Shown: in pieces, positions 45,046 to 53,413 of the stretch | Layout of the letters: each line of letters starts with the position of its first letter | Position numbering within the stretch: the stretch's first letter is position 1 | Source: Narthecium ossifragum | Taxonomy: Eukaryota; Streptophyta; Magnoliopsida; Dioscoreales; Nartheciaceae | Direction: 5' to 3' | Assembly (NCBI GenBank): GCA_963920575.1 | Contig: OY986971.1 | Span: 7,690,779 to 7,754,778 of the forward strand | DNA length: 64,000 bases | Translations under genes and position numbers: made by a program | The notes under the pieces: model-generated | What the model saw: only the letters and a program-made list of their open reading frames with translations | Database searches by the model: none | What the model was told of the DNA's origin: nothing

Positions 45046-45300
45046 TGCTGCAGGAGGCATGCGAGGGGTGGTAGAACATGGCATGCCTGAGGAGCTGCGC
45101 GTTGACATGAAGTCGGTGGTGCGTGGCCTCTTCAACCTCTCACCCGATGCCAAGCGGCGCAACTTCGACGTCATCGTCGAAAGTGGTTATGTCGCACCCT
45201 CCAAAGCCAATCCACTCTTCGAGGCCTTTGGCATGTACGATGCTTCCTCTCTCATCGACGCCTTTCGCAGGACCAACAGTAGAGGAAGCATCGCAGAGAG
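45046..45300 (+). pseudogene. Captured auxin dioxygenase (DAO-like) exon fragment, copy 2
   Basis: It reads GGMRGVVEHGMPEELRVDMK, then LFNLSPDAKRRNFDVIVESG and YVAPSKANPLFEAFGMYDAS. It is closer to the usual DIOX_N consensus (VVxHGxP) than copy 1. The junction with Mutator sequence and the 260 bases downstream (GA run, GGTGCCGTCGAATAGTAGTA) match copy 1, so one copying event moved the whole chimera. Confidence 0.75.
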
Positions 45301-45565
45301 AATGCGTCGACGTCGTTAGGAGAGGAAGAGAGAGAGAGAGAGAGTCTATGGGGGAGATGAGATGGGTTAGCTGGGCCAGGGAAAAAAATACAAGCGAAAA
45401 ATAAAAAAAGAATGAGAGATGGAGGTAGCGGAGCATGGCGGTGGCGGAGATGGAGGGGTGCCGTCGAATAGTAGTAGCGGTGGCGGAGATGGAGATTGAG
45501 ACGGAGATATGGAATGTATGAAGGCACAGGATAAGTAGGGAATATTTCGGTCCATTCAGAGTGGC

Positions 45566-46050
45566 TCAGGGTATCATAGTAAAAAAAAAATATAAGTTTT
45601 GGAGAAGGAACATTAAAAATGCATGTTTGGAGGATCATTTGATAAAAACTTTCTGCACTTATGTGCTGGCCAACATGTCTGACATGTACGTAGAATTATT
45701 TTTTTCCCACTTTCTCCACGTGATATAATTGACGTACGTCTTATCCCCACCCTCCGGTAGGTAGGAAGAATCGTCCCGAGGGTGGGAAAGCTTCACACCC
45801 ACGTGGTGGGGCACATGGTGAGCTGGATGCCCGCCGCATGTGAGCCGGATGCCTGCCACCTCCTGGCACATGGTAAGCTGGACCCATATTTATTAGTGGA
45901 CAGAGAGACAGAGGGAGAAAGCCGTGCGTGACCACCACACGGCCCTAGCTAATTAATTATAAGAAGAGGACGGAATATGTGCACATGAATTCCACTTGTC
46001 AGTTTGTCACTGATCCATATGAGCCACGTGCCTCAAGATAACGGATAGTC
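45566..46050. other. Non-coding stretch, no recognised feature
   Basis: It has an A run at 45582-45591, a short direct repeat of GGCACATGGTGAGCTGGATG-like words (45808-45880), and then sequence that forms the left flank of the MULE at 46060. The last part may be ancient BAHD upstream DNA. I see no gene. Confidence 0.5.
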
Positions 46051-46534
46051 ACTGCCAACGGACTTTTTTATTTTAGTACCCCAAAGTTCACTTTTTCCGA
46101 TTTAATACCTTTGTCTTGTTTTTTTTGCAACTTAATACCCTGGACATGGAAAACCCCATCTTACCCCTCACTTAACCCATGCCCATATGACATCACATAC
46201 ATGTCATGCCCTGCCACATGACGTGGCATGGCATGTATGTTATAATAATAACTTCCCAGAAATCAAGTCTATGTCGTGTTCATCACCCCACACGTGGTAA
46301 GACGCTATTAGCCAGTAATATGGCGGTTGCAGGCGACGCGAAGATAAAGCAACGCGTCGGATAAATACGCATAAAAATGGGATTTGAATGCAGCTTTTCA
46401 AATCTTCTACTTACCCTTCCAATCTTCACCGGGAGATCGAGAGATCGAGAGATTGCGTTCGATTTCCATCGCGACAAAAGGGGTTTTTCATACTCTAGAC
46501 CTTTTTCCGAGTTCCACCCATTCCATTTCCATCG

Positions 46535-46646
46535 ATGGAGGCAAAATCCACCAAATCCAAGGGGAAGCAAGAAAAGCCGAGGGACCAAAGCGGACGAAAA
46601 AAGAGGCGGAGGTGGATGCCGGCGCTGAATCTTCGGACATGGACTC
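46535..46646 (+). CDS. Short lysine-rich first exon near the MULE left end
   Basis: An ATG at 46535 opens MEAKSTKSKGKQEKPRDQSG and RKKRRR, a nuclear-localisation-like stretch. A CCG|GTAAGC splice-donor-like site follows at ~46650. In another frame the end reads EAEVDAGAESSDMDSG. Some plant MULEs carry a second gene (for example ULP1-like) at this position, but nothing diagnostic of it remains here. Confidence 0.3.
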
Positions 46647-46809
46647 CGGTAAGCCCTTGTTCATCCCGACTTAATCCTTTTAATTTTAATTTTTTAATTT
46701 TTTTTTTGGCACAAGGCGGTGTGTTCTCCTCTCATCTATTGTGGAAAAAATAAATACCATTATTTTCGTCCCCGTATCCTACATAATTTTTTGCGCTAAG
46801 AAATGTAGC

Positions 46810-47310
46810 ATTCACACGCATACTTTTTGTTCTTTTTAAGTGTTTGTTTGGTGTTTTCTATGCGCTCTTGTTTATACGCGTACTTATGGTTGTTTCTACA
46901 CGTACTTATGGTTGTTTCTACGCGTTATAAAGGTCTTTTATACGCGTTATTTACTAGTTTTTACGCGTACTTTGTCTCTTTTATATGCGTACTTATTGTT
47001 TTATATACGCGTTGTTAAGGTGTTTTATACGTGCTATTTACTCTTTTATACGCGCTATTGTAGGTTGGCACATTTACTCGTTTATACACGTACTATTTGT
47101 AGTTTTTACGCGTATTCAATGGGTTTTATATGCGCTATTCAACTTCGTTGTGTAGATTGGCACATTTACTTGTTTATACGCGTACTTTTGGTTGTTTCTA
47201 CGCGTTGATATGGTGTATTCTATGCATTGGTGTTTATACGCGTTCTTAATGTTGTTTATATGCGTACTTTTTGTTGCGTCTACCCGTTGTTAAGCTGTTT
47301 ATTTGCGCTA
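46810..47310. repeat. ACGCGT-core minisatellite, left array of M2
   Basis: Loose tandem units such as TTTATACGCGTACTTATGG and TTTCTACGCGTTAT recur every ~25-30 bases about 17 times. The core TACGCGTA is a palindrome. The array lies in non-coding DNA between the small exon and the transposase region. Confidence 0.88.
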
Positions 47311-47311
47311 T

Positions 47312-48076
47312 TTAACTCCAACTCTTAACTCGTGTGAACCGCAGAGACAAGCAGTGGTGACGACAATTTACTGGAGGTCGGCCGCACTCCGTTCTCAAGC
47401 CGGTGCTTCGCGCATAACATATAGGAGGCCGCCGGCGAATATATGACGTCGGCCCATGTAACCAAAATTCGCAAGACACCTTTTGCCCATATGCTCGGCG
47501 AATATATTTCTCAATTGATGCCACCTGCTCTTTCACCTCTTCAGTGACAAAAGAGCATGTCAGTTGCTTGTGGCAATGACTGATAATTGGCTTGTTACAT
47601 GTGTGGTCCTTGACAAATTTTCTTATCCAAAAAGTGGGAATACTGGGCACCTTCCTAGCAATCACCTTCCAATGATAGTTTGTTTCCACACAATGCACTA
47701 GAACCTTCCGTTCAGTACATTTTTTCGTGATATACTCGAAACGGCGCGTGATTGCGTATCGTGCGAGTGCAAGTCTCAGTTCCTTCTTATCCGGAAAGGA
47801 CTGACCGACAAATGGTTCCGGCGCGTTTATAAAGAAATTTTCTTGAGCTTCAGGTGTTTCGAAATTGAGGATGTACTCGTCTTTCCCGTCTTCAACTGGC
47901 TCGCAAACGGGCATTTCATGTTCTTCGTAATCAGGATCCCAATCATCACCAAAATATATTTCATCGTATGTGTCATGCGTGTCCACACCGGGTCGAGTGA
48001 AAGGCATGTGTACAGCAATGATTACACGATTAAAACTGACGAAGTCACATACCTGGCTATGACTATATGCGCGCAA
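47312..48076 (-). pseudogene. MURA transposase, zinc-type DNA-binding domain, truncated
   Basis: The minus frame has an acidic segment (DEIYFGDDWDPDYEEHEMPV), then FVGQSFPDKKELRLALARYA, RRFEYITKKCTERKVLVHCV, FWIRKFVKDHTCNKPIISHC and IRRAYGQKVSCEF. This is the plant MuDR DNA-binding domain (C-C-H-H/C type, FAR1/WRKY-GCM1 relative). The following MULE transposase DDE domain and SWIM zinc finger are absent. It might still yield a DNA-binding protein without catalytic function. Confidence 0.85.
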
Positions 48077-48084
48077 GAACTACA

Positions 48085-48500
48085 TTAAGTACACGTAGGA
48101 ACTGTATTAAAGACGCGTAGGAACTATATTCAGGACGCGCAAGAACTAGACTAAGTACGAGTAGGAGCTATATTAAGTACGCGCAAGAACTACATTAAGT
48201 ACGCGTATAAAATACAGTAAGTACGCGTAGGAACGACATTAAGTACGCGTAATAACTACATTAAGTACGCGTAAGAAAGTGTGCGCGGGTTACCTTTTTA
48301 CCCTTCCTCTTCCGATGTTAGGGCATTGAGCGATATCTCAGGACGCGCAAGAACTACACTAAGTACGAGTAGGAGCTATATTAAGTACGTCCAAGAACTA
48401 CATTAAGTGCGCGTAGATACTACATTAAGTACGCGTAATAACTACCATATGTAAGCGTAAGAAATACATTAAGTACGCATAAGAACTACATTAAGTGTGC
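48085..48500. repeat. ACGCGTA minisatellite, right array of M2, in a transposase intron
   Basis: Units of AAGTACGCGTAGGAACTACATT type recur about 16 times, the inverted orientation of the left array. The array lies between two transposase exons. A ~195-base duplication inside it repeats an exon end with its splice donor (ISLNAL... then GGTAAAAAG) at 48300-48350 and 48500-48560. Confidence 0.88.
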
Positions 48501-48514
48501 GCGGGTTAACTTTT

Positions 48515-49107
48515 TTACCCTTCCGCCTCCGGTGTCAGGGCATTGAGCGATATCTCCTCCATCACATCTGTAAAATTTTCGAGTTCATCCCTTGCTACCA
48601 CGAGAGGGACGTTCAGATCAATGTGGCCCAAAGAACGGGCAGTAGGTGCCGTCTCGAGGAATGTATCGCTATCACAACTGAGGCATTGTAGGGAAGCATT
48701 AGAACACAGGACGAAGCCACTACTATTGACTACAAGAATTTTCGCTAGCATACCTTGTATTTGTCTGCTTCTTGTAGGGCGGCGAACACTCTGATGGGTG
48801 GGCAAGATGGCCGGCCGAGGAGACGGAAGAGCCGGGACAAGTCTCTGTCGTTTTCTAAACGTATGAATGGACTATATGGGTCGTTGGGCTGCTCGAAGCT
48901 GATGAACAACTCCGCATTGGCTGGAGATAGGTCACAAAGCATATAGAAGCGAGTCTTCAGCTGCGTATAAGATAAGTCGGAAGAGAACTCCTCGAGCCGA
49001 CTTGACCCACCACGGTAATATGGAAGACCTTCGTCGTATACAACATCTCCATTGAAATGATATAGTAGCTGAACGCTCCCCATCTCAGACCATACGATGA
49101 AGGCCAC
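48515..49107 (-). pseudogene. MURA transposase N-terminal exons (PB1-like)
   Basis: Exon 1 (from 49107) reads MAFIVWSEMGSVQLLYHFNG, then FSSDLSYTQLKTRFYMLCDL, ELFISFEQPNDPYSPFIRLE and LSRLFRLLGRPS. It ends at GACAAATACAAG|GTATGC near 48748. Exon 2 (about 48515-48725) reads GHIDLNVPLVVARDELENFT and DVMEEISLNALTPEAEG before GTAAAA. This is the usual N-terminal architecture of plant MURA. Splice signals are good, so a truncated spliced protein with the zinc domain at 47312-48076 is conceivable. Confidence 0.78.
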
Positions 49108-49989
49108 TCATCCACCGTACGGGCCTAGATGCAAAGTGGTGATAGAACTGGAGGTATCTCCTCGGACTTGGCTTGCGGCTAGGAGATATGGAGGAAGAAT
49201 TGAGGAGAGGAGATAGAGAGGAAGCAATAGTGGCGGGAAGAACTATGGCGGGAGAGCAGTTCGCTGGCGGGAGAAAGACCTCCGGCGAGCACCTTCGGCA
49301 CTGAGGTGACGACGTATTCTACCATTTTTTCTTGGTTTGAATTCAAAATGTGGCTAATGGCCTCTTGCCACGTTGTTATGGGTAATGATCGCATGGCCCG
49401 TTCATTTGGAGCGTTATTATTATAACATACATGCCATGCCACGTCATGTGGCAGGGCATGGCATGTATGTGGTGTCATATGGGCATGGGTTAAGTGAGGG
49501 GTAAGATGGGGTTTTCCATGTCCAGGGGGTATTAAGTTGCAAAAAAACAAGGCAAATGTATTAAACCGGAAAAAGTGAACTTTGGGGGTACTAAAATGCA
49601 AAAAGCTCCATTGCCAACTCTGGTTTGCTGGGTACCATTTTCCTTTGAATTTCCTTTGTTCGTAGCCTCTGTGCCCATTCGGCCGGTATAACGCGAACCA
49701 ATGGACCGCCAGAAAGAGACTGAATACGTGCACATGCCTGCTTCCGTTGTTATACAGGTTGAGACCGATCGCCATGTATAGAAATCTTCCTCAATCTTAT
49801 AAGAATGAGTCGTGATTTTTTTATAGGGAGAATTACCAATAAGTCTTCTCAAAAATACTAATTTATCATTAGATCTCCAAATTTTTATTGGACCAAAATA
49901 CCCTTATTATATATCTACAATTCAGACCCCTATCCCCCCCTTCAACCTCCCCCTTATTCCCACGCCCCGTCCCCCCCTGGTCCGTCGCC

Positions 49990-50180
49990 GATCCCATCGG
50001 ATCGAGCTCGCCATCCATCATCAATCTCCGGCGCCCCCGTCGTGACCTCCTTCCCCGGTGCCTTCCCTTTCTCCGACGCCCCCGTCGGGATCCTCGACAT
50101 CCCGGAGCTCCTCGTCCCCGATCTCGCCGTCCCCTTCCCCGGCGCCCCGTCACGATCCTCAACATCCCGGAGCTCCTCAA
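49990..50180. repeat. GC-rich ~63-base direct repeats, left side of M1
   Basis: Units of the form CCTTCCCCGGCGCCCCGTCA with CATCCCGGAGCTCCTCGTCC are repeated two to three times. The same units occur four or more times in the same orientation at 52090-52470. A period of about 63 bases would encode a 21-residue repeat (read VPDLAVPFPGAPVTIL in one frame). The origin may be a captured exon that was then amplified. Confidence 0.7.
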
Positions 50181-50734
50181 TGAGGGACAGAGAGTAGAAG
50201 TACAGGTGAGTGTATATGGAAGTGTTGATGCTGGAAAAAGGAGAGTAGTGACTGGACCGTGAGAGTCAGAAGCCTGCACTCACTTAGGCTCTTCTGTTGC
50301 TGCTGCATTGCTGCTGTTGGGATGTTGTTAGATGTGCAATGGAGAATGTTAGGAGGGAGGAGAAGAGAACTTGTGAGAAGGGCATGTTGTGCATCTTAGG
50401 GAGTATGGAATTGGAGATTAGCATAGGAACAGAGAGATGTTAAAAAGGAGGAAAATTTGGGGAAGTTAGCATAGGGTTGTTGGAAAGATGGCAAAGGTGT
50501 ATGACTTTGGACACTTGGGGCCAGTGGAAAGGTGAGTTGGGAAAGTTGCTTTTAGAAAGAGGAAGCTGAGATAAGTTGAGATCTTATGGCGGTGGAGGTG
50601 ATGGTGGGGTAGGAGGAGATCGTGGGAAGGCTGAGGGAAGAGGTGAGGGGAGATAGAAAAAGCAGGGAAAATAGGAAAAATAGGAAAAATGTAGAAAAAC
50701 ATGGCAAAATGATACAAGAGTAACTGCCACCAAA

Positions 50735-51920
50735 ATTGTGGAAAGTAACTACCAAAATTATGGAAAGTAACTACCAGTATTGTGGAAAGTAACTACCAAA
50801 ATTATGAAAAGTAACTACCAGCATTGTGGAAATTAACTATCAAAATTATGGAAAGTAAGTACCACTAAAATTGTGGAAAGTAACTACTACCAAAATTGTG
50901 GAAAGTAACTACCAAAATTATGGAAAGTAACTATCAAAATTATGGAAAGTAACTACCACCAAAATTGTGGAAAGTAACTATCAAAATTATGGAAAGTACC
51001 TACCAGCATTGTGGAAAGTAACTACCAAAATTATGGAAAGTAACTACCACCAAAATTATGAAAAGCAACTACCAAAATTATGCAAAGTAACTACCAAAAT
51101 TATGGAAAGTAACTACCAGCATTGTGGAAAGTAACTATCAAAATTATGGAAAATAAGTATCACTAAAATTTTGGAAAGTAACTACTACCAAAATTGTGAA
51201 AAGTAACTACCAAAATTATGAAAAGTAACTACCAAAATTGTGGAAAGTAACGACCACCAAAATTATGGAAAGTGTGGAAAGTAACCACCACCAACATCAT
51301 TGTGGAAAAGTAACTATCAACTGGGAAATAACTACCAACTGAGAAGTAAGTACCAACTGGAAAGTAACTATCAGTTGGTACTTACTTTCCAGTTGGTAGT
51401 TACTTTTCAAAATTATGGTAGTTACTTTCCACAATGCTGGTGGTAGATACTTTCCACAATGCTGGTGGTAGTTACTTTCCACAATTTTTTATGGTAGTTA
51501 CTTCCCACAATGCTTGTAGTAGTTCATTTCCACAATGTTGATGGTAGTTACTTTCCACAATATTGATGTTAGTTAATTTCCACAATGCTGATGGTAGTTA
51601 CTTTCCACAATGCTGCTGGTAGTTACTTTCCACAATTTCGGTGGTAGTTACTTTCCACAATTTCGGTGGTAGTTACTTTCGACAATGCTGGTGGTAGTTA
51701 CTTTCCACAATTTTTTTGTGGTAGTTACTTTCCACAATACTAGTGGTAGTTACTTTCCACAATGCTAGTGGTAGTTACTTTCCACAATACTGGTGGTAGT
51801 TACTTTCCATAATGTTGGTGGTAGTTACTTTCCATAATTTTGATAGTTATTTCCCACAATACATGTGGTAGTTACTTTCCACCATTTTGGTAGTTATTTT
51901 TCACAATTTCGGTAGTTACT
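50735..51920. repeat. Large inverted minisatellite (foldback) in M1
   Basis: From 50735 to ~51340, units of GGAAAGTAACTACCAAAATT occur in tandem with CACC or AGCATTGT variants, about 25 times. From ~51370 to 51920 the reverse complement (GGTAGTTACTTTCCACAAT) is repeated. The centre is a perfect-looking hairpin near 51310-51400 (CCAACTGGAAAGTAACTATC and its complement). The flanks 50590-50720 and 51920-52030 also pair, so the foldback is over 600 bases per arm. Confidence 0.92.
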
Positions 51921-52089
51921 CTTGTATTATTTTCCCTTGTTTTCCTACATTTTTTCTATTTTCCCTGCCTGTTCTCTCTCCCCTCACCTCTTCCCATGGT
52001 CTTTCCCCGATCTCCTCCTACCCCGATCTCCTCCTTCCCCGCCGCCACCTCCAACGCCACCCCGATCACCTCCCTCCTCGTCGTCCGTG

Positions 52090-52470
52090 ATCTCCTCCTT
52101 CCTCGCCATCACGGATCCCGAGCTTCCATCCGTCGTCGATCCCGAGCTTCCATCCGTCGTCGATCCCGGAGCTCCTTGTCCCCGATCATGCCATCCTCTT
52201 CCCCGGCGCCCTCATCGCGATCCTTGACATCCCGGAGCTCCTCATCCCCGAGCACGCCGTCCCCTTCCCTGGCGCCCACGTCGTGATCCTCGACGCCCCG
52301 GAGCACCTCGTCCCCGATCTCGCTGTCCCTTTCCCCGGCACCCCGTCGTGATCCTCGAGATCCCGTAGCTCTTCATCCCCGATCTCGCCGTCCCTTTTCC
52401 CGGCGCCTCCGTCACGATCCTCGAGATCCCAGAGCTCCTCGCCCCCATCATCGATCCCGAAGCTCCTCGT
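52090..52470. repeat. GC-rich direct repeats, right side of M1
   Basis: At least four copies of the ~63-base unit described at 49990-50180 (for example TCCCCTTCCCTGGCGCCCAC and GATCCTCGAGATCCCAGAGC), plus short CCGAGCTTCCATCCGTCGTC repeats at 52119-52163. Open frames here are repeat-driven. Confidence 0.75.
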
Positions 52471-52849
52471 CCGTCGCGATCCCATCCGACGATCTCCTCC
52501 TCCTTCCGACCCCGTCCGCTTTGACGGGATCGGAGGAGGAGATCGGCGACTGGATCGGACGGCGTAGGATCGATGTCACCGCGCCGTTTGTCGTCAATCC
52601 CCGGTGCCCCCATCGTCACCTTCTTCGCCGGCGCCCCCGTCGGACGCCATCTCCGCTGCCAACTCTGTCTACAGCTTCCCATTTGTTTTTTTTAATCTTT
52701 TTAATTTTGAAGAGTGAAGGGTATTTTCGTCATGATATTGATGGTTAGGGGACTAAATGAGTTAAAAGCTTCTATTAGGACTATGGAGGAAGAAAAGTCT
52801 CTAAATGAGACTTATTGGTAATTAATCCTTTTTTATATGAATCAGGGAA

Positions 52850-53090
52850 TCTATATTGCGCATACTTTTGAATCAGTAGTGAGATATCGATTGATTGATT
52901 TTATCCATCGGTAGAAGAATATCGATGGACTAAATCAATTGCTCGGTATATATTTATCGATTGAATGTACCAATTAATGATCTGATCAATATAGGTATAT
53001 ACCGATCAATTGAACTACTCCATCAGTTTGAACTAGATCAAATAATCGATATCTCATTATCGATTTGAAAACATATGTAATATACATACC
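52850..53090. mobile_element. Foldback MITE in the BAHD upstream region
   Basis: It is the counterpart of 41075-41325. TATATTGCGCATACTTTTGA at the left pairs with the inverted TATATTACATATGTTTTCAA at the right. It lies just upstream of the BAHD TATA box and is present in both flank copies, so it predates the duplication. Confidence 0.65.
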
Positions 53091-53099
53091 ACATGGCCA

Positions 53100-53107
53100 T
53101 ATATAAA
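53100..53107 (+). promoter_or_regulatory. Probable TATA box of the BAHD gene
   Basis: TATATAAA lies 314 bases before the start codon. The same word occurs in copy 1 of the flank (about 41333). Without the 216-base MITE that follows and its duplicated TATA, the distance to the ATG would be about 94 bases, normal for a plant promoter plus short 5' UTR. Confidence 0.6.
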
Positions 53108-53121
53108 TATTTTACTCTATA

Positions 53122-53337
53122 GGGTGCGTTTGGCACCCAAGGATCCCGCGGAATCTGTGGAATCCGTTGGACGCGCGGATTCGCGAGCGGGATCCCTCTG
53201 TTTGGATTCCACGCGGATCCCGAAAAATGAGATCCGCCCCATTTTTGGCGTCCGCTTGATTCAAGTGGACGCCGTGGACGGTATCCACGGGCGCGGATAC
53301 CCGCCGTACCTTGGATACCGCGGATCCAAACACGCCC
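53122..53337. mobile_element. MITE between TATA box and BAHD start codon
   Basis: A 216-base element begins GGGTGCGTTTGG and ends CCAAACACGCCC, a 12-base inverted repeat with one mismatch, flanked by TATA on both sides. The interior is rich in GGATCCGCG-type words and is partly self-complementary. The truncated copy 1 joins TTACTCTATA directly to AGAATCCCCC (44915-44934), showing the empty site. Terminal form suggests a hAT or PIF/Harbinger relative, but the target duplication (TA or TATA) does not settle it. Confidence 0.85.
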
Positions 53338-53413
53338 TATAAGAATCCCCCACCACTGTCATCTTTATGGAGCTAACTGAAAGAGAAGAAGCTGTAAACC
53401 CCTCTCCTCCACC

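Larger units (their letters stand above)
46060..49609 (-). mobile_element. MULE with long TIRs and truncated transposase (M2)
   Basis: Terminal inverted repeats of nearly 200 bases (46060-46252 and 49413-49609) begin GGACTTTTTTATTTTAGTAC and, from the other end, GGAGCTTTTTGCATTTTAGT. Flanks are ACTGCCAAC (46051-46059) and ATTGCCAAC (49610-49618), an 8/9 match to a 9-bp target duplication, as expected for Mutator. It encodes only the N-terminal part of the transposase on the minus strand. A small lysine-rich exon lies on the plus strand near the left end. Confidence 0.9.
49826..52828. mobile_element. MULE with palindromic minisatellite interior (M1)
   Basis: The ends are GGGAGAATTACCAATAAGTC and, inverted, GGATTAATTACCAATAAGTC. 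Perfect 9-bp duplications TTTTTTATA lie at 49817-49825 and 52829-52837, and the empty site is seen in copy 1 of the flank near 41050. The 3003-base interior has no transposase. It holds GC-rich direct repeats near both ends and a very large inverted minisatellite in the middle. It is non-autonomous. Confidence 0.93.
49735..53121 (+). repeat. Copy 2 of the BAHD gene 5' flank, split by MULE M1
   Basis: It runs CCTGCTTCCGTTGTTATACA to GTGATTTTTTTATA (49735-49825) and resumes after the MULE at 52829, up to TTTACTCTATA at 53111-53121. Copy 1 (40971-41698) shows the uninterrupted order, which proves the MULE insertion. It leads directly into the BAHD promoter. Confidence 0.85.

Noticed and set aside
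45659..45938. Overlapping minus-strand frames of 65-70 residues with histidine-rich content
   Set aside because: They overlap in two frames, contain a direct repeat and have no recognisable motif. The region is described as non-coding.
46810..48500. CRISPR-like appearance of evenly spaced ACGCGT repeats
   Set aside because: The units are imperfect, spacers are short and related to each other, the arrays sit inside a plant MULE, and no cas-like gene exists. They are minisatellites.
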